64,000 nucleotides of DNA from Allocoprobacillus sp002160865 (GTDB lineage Bacteria; Bacillota_I; Bacilli_A; Erysipelotrichales; Coprobacillaceae), in the NCBI RefSeq assembly GCF_042850985.1, contig NZ_AP031415.1:1736001-1800000 (forward strand). The letters are read 5' to 3'. The notes under the pieces are model-generated. The model saw nothing but the letters and a program-made list of their open reading frames with translations. It did not search any database and was not told the origin of the DNA. Positions 59,666 through 64,000 of this stretch are shown piece by piece. A program made the position numbers and the translations under genes. Each line of letters opens with the position of its first letter. The first letter of the stretch is position 1.

Positions 59666-61414
59666 TCACTTAAACTTTGCTTTTTGATTATAGTGTGTAT
59701 GCAACAACTGATGTGCTTTTTCACTATTAGGATGATCTAAATAATTGCGATAGAGATCCTGTATTTGAGAATTTTTATGAGATTTACGTACTGGTAAAGA
59801 CACATCCTCATCATACAAAGCTTTGGCTCGGGCAGCTTTAAAATTAAATCCACTATTTCTTATAGTTGCATTAACATATGGCTGTCCACCACCATTAATG
59901 CATCCACCCGGACATCCCATGATTTCAATAAAATGATAAGGCGAAATACCTTGACGAATATCATCTAACAATGGTTTGGCCAGTGACATACTTTGAGCAA
60001 CCGCAACCTTTAATGTCTGATCACCAATTTTAATGGTTGACTCTTTCACCCCTTCAACACCTCTAATCGCATGATAATCAATCATCGTCAAGTCTTCATG
60101 AGCCAAAACATCAGCGACTGTTCTTAAGGCTGCTTCCATCACGCCACCACTGGCACCAAAAATAACACCAGCTCCACTATATTCACCAAATAAATCCTGA
60201 TCAAAATCATCATCTTTTAAATCTCTAAAATTAATTCCAAACATCTTAATCAGTTTTGCTAATTCTCGTGTTGTTAAAACAGCATCAACATCCTGATAAT
60301 GCGTTGTTTTATTTTCAGGACGTATTTTTTCACCCTTTTTAGCGACACAAGGCATAATCGAAACAACATAAATATCTTTTGGATCAATCCCTTTAGATTG
60401 TGCATAGACAGATTTCACCATCGCCCCTAACATCATATGAGGGGATTTACAAGTAGACAGATGATCTAATAAATCAGGATATTCATGTTCAATATAATTC
60501 ACCCAGCCCGGACTACATGATGTAATCATTGGCAAAGTCCCCTGATTTTTCAAACGTCCTAAAAACTCATAACCTTCTTCCATAATTGTTAAATCAGCAC
60601 CAAAATTGGTATCATAAACCTTATCAAAACCAACTAGCTTTAAAGCATGAACCATCTTTCCTGTAACTCTTGTGCCAATAGGCATACCAAATTCTTCACC
60701 TAAAGCCCCACGAACAGCTGGTGCTGTTTGCACAACAACATGCTTTGTTGGATTATTTAAAGCCTCAATCACATAATGTATTTCTTCTTTTTCATGTAAA
60801 GCACCCACTGGACAAACGTTAATACATTGCCCACATTGCATACAATTGACATCATCAAAGCTTTTATCATAAATCGGTCCAACCTTCGTTTTATAGCCAC
60901 GATTCATATAACCTAAAATTCCTAATCCTTGAACTTTTTGGCATGTTTCCACACAACGTCCACATAAAACGCATTTTGATGTATTACGCACAATACCTGG
61001 TGAAACTGTGTCAAATGTTGGTTCACTCTTTTCACCAGCAAAAGCATCTTCACGAACACCTAATTCCTGACATAAACGCTGTAATTCACAATTCGTATTA
61101 CGAATACAAGATAAACAATCTTTAGAATGATTGGAAACAATCAATTCCACCACTCTACGTCTGGCATCCAATGCTCTTTGTGAATTGGTCTTAATAACCA
61201 TGCCTTCTCTGACTGGATAAACACACGCTGCACATAAAGTTTTAGCACCCTCGACTTCGACTTGACAGACACGACAGGCACCCGTTCCAGTGACATCTTT
61301 AAGATAGCATAAAGTAGGAATATGAATGCCATTATTCTTGGCAGCTTCTAGAACAGTCTGTCCTTCATAGGCTTCCACTTCTCGATTATTAATGGTAATT
61401 TTTATTTTTGACAT
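59666..61414 (-). CDS. hndD: [FeFe] hydrogenase catalytic subunit, HndD-like
   Basis: A 582-residue group A [FeFe] hydrogenase. Domains: [2Fe-2S] (residues 30-65, CRVCQVEVEG...CAAC), His-ligated [4Fe-4S] (HSKDCLSCIRNTNCELQRLC), a 2[4Fe-4S] ferredoxin domain (CVLCGRCVETC, CMQCGQCINVCPVGAL) and the H-cluster domain with L1 TSCSPGWV, L2 MPCVAKKGE and L3 MGCPGGCINGGGQP. TSCSPGW is usual for NAD(P)-linked HndD-type enzymes. It works with HndC and other subunits in the cytoplasm to make or oxidise H2, likely bifurcating between NAD(H) and ferredoxin. It starts 10 bp after hndC. Confidence 0.96.
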   Translation of the reverse strand: MSKIKITINNREVEAYEGQTVLEAAKNNGIHIPTLCYLKDVTGTGACRVCQVEVEGAKTLCAACVYPVREGMVIKTNSQRALDARRRVVELIVSNHSKDCLSCIRNTNCELQRLCQELGVREDAFAGEKSEPTFDTVSPGIVRNTSKCVLCGRCVETCQKVQGLGILGYMNRGYKTKVGPIYDKSFDDVNCMQCGQCINVCPVGALHEKEEIHYVIEALNNPTKHVVVQTAPAVRGALGEEFGMPIGTRVTGKMVHALKLVGFDKVYDTNFGADLTIMEEGYEFLGRLKNQGTLPMITSCSPGWVNYIEHEYPDLLDHLSTCKSPHMMLGAMVKSVYAQSKGIDPKDIYVVSIMPCVAKKGEKIRPENKTTHYQDVDAVLTTRELAKLIKMFGINFRDLKDDDFDQDLFGEYSGAGVIFGASGGVMEAALRTVADVLAHEDLTMIDYHAIRGVEGVKESTIKIGDQTLKVAVAQSMSLAKPLLDDIRQGISPYHFIEIMGCPGGCINGGGQPYVNATIRNSGFNFKAARAKALYDEDVSLPVRKSHKNSQIQDLYRNYLDHPNSEKAHQLLHTHYNQKAKFK

Positions 61415-61423
61415 CTTCTACAC

Positions 61424-63223
61424 CTACTTTCTTTCTACCACTTTAAAGTGACATGCTTTCATACATAAACCACAGCGAATACATTTGTCAGGATCAATCT
61501 GAAAGGCTTCTTTTCCAATCTTTCCACTAATGGCTCCCACAGGACATTGTCTTGCACAAAGACCACATTTACGACATTCATCTTTATTGATTTCATAACG
61601 TAATAATTTTTTACAGACTCCCGCTGGACATCTTTTATCAATGATATGTGCCAGATATTCATCTCTAAATTGATGAATTGTTGAAAGAACAGGATTTGGC
61701 GCAGATTGACCTAATCCACACAAAGCTGTATCTTTAATTGTCATAGCCAATGTTTCCAGTTCATCCAATGTTTCCATTGTACCTTGTCCATCACAAATCT
61801 GTTCCAACAATTCCAGCATACGCTTTGTTCCAACACGACATGATGTACATTTTCCACATGATTCATCAACGATAAAATCCATATAAAATCTAGCCACATC
61901 AACCATACAATTATCTTCATCTAAAACAATCATACCACCTGACCCCATCATTGAACCTAATTTCACCAGTTCATCAAAACCAATAGGCGTATCTAATTGT
62001 TCTTCTGTCAAACATCCACCTGATGGTCCACCTGTCTGAACAGCTTTGAACTGTTTATGATTTGGACAACCGCCACCAATTTCATAAATGACTTCACGAA
62101 GTGTTGTTCCCATCGGGACTTCAACAAGTCCTGTATTGGTAATTTTACCTCCTAAAGCAAAAACTTTCGTTCCCGGTGATGACTCAGTTCCAATAGAACG
62201 GAACCAATTTGCTCCATTTAAAATAATTTGAGCCACATTCGCATAGGTTTCAACATTGTTAATAATCGTTGGTTTTCCCCATACCCCTTTATGGGCTGGA
62301 AATGGTGGTTTTGAAACAGGCATTCCTCGTTCACCTTCAATAGATTGAATCAACGCTGTTTCCTCTCCACAGACAAAAGCACCAGCGCCTAAACGAATTT
62401 CCAAATCAAAATCAAAACCAGAATCAAAAATATTTGTTCCTAATAATCGCAATTCTTTTGCTTGAGCAATCGCTGTTTTTAAACGTTCCACCGCAATAGG
62501 ATATTCGGCACGAATATAAATATATCCATAGTGAGCCCCAATCGCATAACCAGCAATGACCATTGCTTCAATGACACTATGAGGATTTCCTTCGAGAATA
62601 GAACGATCCATAAAGGCACCCGGATCCCCCTCATCAGCATTACAAATCACATATTTTTCATCACCCGGTTCATTATAGGCAAACTGCCATTTTAGTCCAG
62701 TTGGAAAACCTCCTCCACCACGACCTCTTAAACCACTCTCTTTAATGATATCAATAACTTCTTGAGGGGTCATCTGTGATAGAACCTGACCTAAAGCAAA
62801 ATACCCATCCTGTCCAATATATTCTTCAATGTTTTCAGGATCAATGATTCCACAGTTATGCAAAGCCACACGCTTTTGCTTTTGATAAAAACGTGTATGA
62901 CTAATATCATGAATTTCCTTTGTTTCTTGATCAGATTCATTCAACATCAAACGTTCAACAGGACGTCCTTTATAAAGATGTTCCTGTACAATTTCTTTCA
63001 CATCTTCTTTTTTGACACCTTTGTAAATAATATTATCAGGATAAATAGAAATATTAGGTCCAGCCCCACATAACCCTAAACAACCTGTTCTTAAAACCTC
63101 AATTTCTTTATCAAGCCCCATCGACTTGATTTCTTTTTCAAATTCTTCTATTAATGCACCAGAATTTCCAATTGTACATCCTGTTCCAGCACAAACTAAG
63201 ACTTGTGTTCTCTTATATGGCAT
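61424..63223 (-). CDS. hndC: NADH-binding flavoprotein subunit of the hydrogenase (NuoF/HndC-like)
   Basis: A 599-residue fusion. An N-terminal thioredoxin-like [2Fe-2S] domain (CAGTGCTIGNS, GCLGLCGAGPN) is followed by the NuoF core with GLRGRGGGGFPTGLKW (FMN/NADH), CNADEGDPGAFMDRSILEG, GAGAYVCGEET-like AGAFVCGEETALI, and the [4Fe-4S] motif SCGKCTSCRVGTKRM. The C-terminal 2[4Fe-4S] ferredoxin domain has CRKCGLCARQCPVGAI and CIRCGLCMKACHFK. It is the flavin site where NAD(P)H and ferredoxin electrons meet. AGGAGGTG before ATG. Confidence 0.96.
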   Translation of the reverse strand: MPYKRTQVLVCAGTGCTIGNSGALIEEFEKEIKSMGLDKEIEVLRTGCLGLCGAGPNISIYPDNIIYKGVKKEDVKEIVQEHLYKGRPVERLMLNESDQETKEIHDISHTRFYQKQKRVALHNCGIIDPENIEEYIGQDGYFALGQVLSQMTPQEVIDIIKESGLRGRGGGGFPTGLKWQFAYNEPGDEKYVICNADEGDPGAFMDRSILEGNPHSVIEAMVIAGYAIGAHYGYIYIRAEYPIAVERLKTAIAQAKELRLLGTNIFDSGFDFDLEIRLGAGAFVCGEETALIQSIEGERGMPVSKPPFPAHKGVWGKPTIINNVETYANVAQIILNGANWFRSIGTESSPGTKVFALGGKITNTGLVEVPMGTTLREVIYEIGGGCPNHKQFKAVQTGGPSGGCLTEEQLDTPIGFDELVKLGSMMGSGGMIVLDEDNCMVDVARFYMDFIVDESCGKCTSCRVGTKRMLELLEQICDGQGTMETLDELETLAMTIKDTALCGLGQSAPNPVLSTIHQFRDEYLAHIIDKRCPAGVCKKLLRYEINKDECRKCGLCARQCPVGAISGKIGKEAFQIDPDKCIRCGLCMKACHFKVVERK

Positions 63224-63234
63224 CTTTGCACCTC

Positions 63235-63603
63235 CTATTTTGAATAATGTCCGACAGTATATTCATCAATCACTTCACCATGTATCAAATGACGTAAAAC
63301 AATATCTTTTGCTTTCTTTTCATCAACTAATACATATGTGGTTTTTTGATTATCTTTATCAAAAATTTCTACAATGGGTTCTAAAGCACACATGCCAATA
63401 CATCCTGTTTGCATGACTGCAACAGGTAAATGAGCTTTAGCCACTTCTTCGACAAAGGTGTTCAATACAGGACGAGCTCCTGCTGCAATACCACAGGTTG
63501 CCATTCCTACCACAACACGATAATCCTGTCCATCTTGACCACGCATGGCCATTCTTTCTTTTGCCTGATACCTAATTTTCTTCAATTCATCCAATGACTT
63601 CAT
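63235..63603 (-). CDS. hndB: Thioredoxin-like [2Fe-2S] hydrogenase subunit, HndB-like
   Basis: A 122-residue protein. SLDELKKIRYQAKERMAMR is the typical N-terminal helix. Cysteines in VGMATCGIAAGA and MQTGCIGMCALEPIVEIF supply the four [2Fe-2S] ligands expected except that one appears as a variant spacing (only three are obvious). The start ATG 63603 overlaps the upstream stop by 4 bp; AAGGAGG lies about 10 bases before. It shuttles electrons within the Hnd complex. Confidence 0.9.
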   Translation of the reverse strand: MKSLDELKKIRYQAKERMAMRGQDGQDYRVVVGMATCGIAAGARPVLNTFVEEVAKAHLPVAVMQTGCIGMCALEPIVEIFDKDNQKTTYVLVDEKKAKDIVLRHLIHGEVIDEYTVGHYSK

Positions 63604-64000
63604 TGATGCATACCCTCCTTTATATAATCTTTTAACCATAGTATGATTTCCGGCTGATTGATTGGCACATCATCCAAAAGAGCTTTTATATCTTCTGTAT
63701 TCATATCAAATACCCAATCATCATTTTGATAATGAAAACAATAATTCACTTTTTCATCATATTGAATACAAGTGATCATAGTATCAACTAAATTTCCCAT
63801 TGGAGGTGTATCAATATGATTTTTTACATATTCACCTATGATTTTTGTTCCTTTTTGTAAACAAGAATCTATTTGAAAATAACCGCCCGTCGCTTCTACA
63901 CTTTCTTTAAACAAAGGAATACCTAAACCAATAGAACGTGTGGTTCGTGTCGTAAAAAAGGGATTCGTGACTTGTTGTAAAGTTTCTAAACTCATACCAC
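63600..64000 (-). CDS. HATPase_c-domain protein of the hydrogenase operon (N-terminus cut by window edge)
   Basis: The visible 130-odd residues contain GMSLETLQQVTNPFFTTR, then IGLGIPLFKESVEATGGYFQIDS and GTKI. These are the G1-end, F and G2 boxes of a histidine-kinase-like ATPase. GGT before the ATG at 63995 continues the open frame, so the real start lies beyond base 64000. After the ATPase, a 70-residue tail carries no recognised motif. Such ATPase proteins commonly stand between the hndA- and hndB-like genes of Firmicute hydrogenase operons. No phosphoacceptor domain is visible. The role is unknown. Confidence 0.85.
   Translation of the reverse strand, partial: GMSLETLQQVTNPFFTTRTTRSIGLGIPLFKESVEATGGYFQIDSCLQKGTKIIGEYVKNHIDTPPMGNLVDTMITCIQYDEKVNYCFHYQNDDWVFDMNTEDIKALLDDVPINQPEIILWLKDYIKEGMHQ

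Noticed and set aside
60500..60560. Hydrogenase L1 motif TSCSPGW considered as a lost H-cluster ligand
   Set aside because: HndD-type NAD(P)-linked enzymes, as I recall them, carry the same TSCSPGW, and L2 and L3 are intact.

Overview
The window is AT-rich Bacillota DNA with strong GGAGG ribosome binding sites and tightly packed, overlapping genes. The fatty-acid gene order, the gut-type [FeFe] hydrogenase operon, the rubrerythrin and the Rpn-family nuclease suggest a strictly anaerobic gut Firmicute, most likely Erysipelotrichia (Coprobacillus or Faecalibacillus relatives). That taxonomic call is an inference. Almost all genes are on the minus strand. No rRNA, tRNA, CRISPR array or classical IS transposase was seen.

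Layout. 1-1.8 kb: a truncated CPBP protease, a polytopic membrane protein and a MazF-type toxin with no antitoxin beside it. 1.9-22.9 kb: a large cell-surface glycopolymer locus. It holds four CDP-polyol phosphotransferase domains (one fused to a GT2 domain), several GT2 glycosyltransferases (one a tandem double enzyme), UDP-galactopyranose mutase, a UDP-sugar dehydrogenase, three membrane acyltransferases, TarI/TarJ for CDP-ribitol and a TagG/TagH-type exporter. The logic is a ribitol- or glycerol-phosphate teichoic-acid-like polymer with galactofuranose, uronic acid and acyl decoration. Two arrays of TTAACA direct repeats with roughly 11-bp period, resembling PhoP boxes, sit in the divergent region before the dehydrogenase. 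22.9-27.1 kb: pyrF-pyrE, an SGNH-like lipoprotein and a MurJ/SpoVB-type flippase. 27.1-29.8 kb: a plus-strand accessory island with a decayed two-gene module followed by an intact RloA/RloB (AbiL-like) defence pair.

29.9-40.1 kb: a complete fatty-acid operon, acpP-accB-accC-accD-accA-fabH-fabK-(FabX-like)-fabD-fabG-fabF-fabZ. It has a perfect 10+10 palindrome at the acpP transcription start and a terminator between acpP and accB. The FabX-like flavoprotein with a C-terminal cysteine cluster is the most attractive functional candidate, because no FabA/FabM/FabN isomerase is present. 40.2-44.8 kb: a LacI regulator, GH35 beta-galactosidase and PTS IIC module, bracketed by 32-bp near-identical direct repeats. 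The left repeat is a relic of the 3' end of the neighbouring ABC gene.

44.8-49.3 kb: a MarR-controlled heterodimeric ABC exporter with two palindromic operators inside a consensus promoter. 49.4-52.6 kb: a membrane protein plus proB-proA. 52.7-53.7 kb: an Rpn nuclease with a hairpin over its ribosome binding site. 53.8-57.3 kb: a second heterodimeric ABC exporter. 57.4-58.0 kb: rubrerythrin. 58.0-64.0 kb: an electron-bifurcating-type Hnd hydrogenase operon (HATPase, HndB, HndC, HndD), translationally linked to a NitT/TauT-like binding protein and permease. Reading-frame starts were moved to the codon with a proper Shine-Dalgarno sequence wherever the longest frame was implausible.
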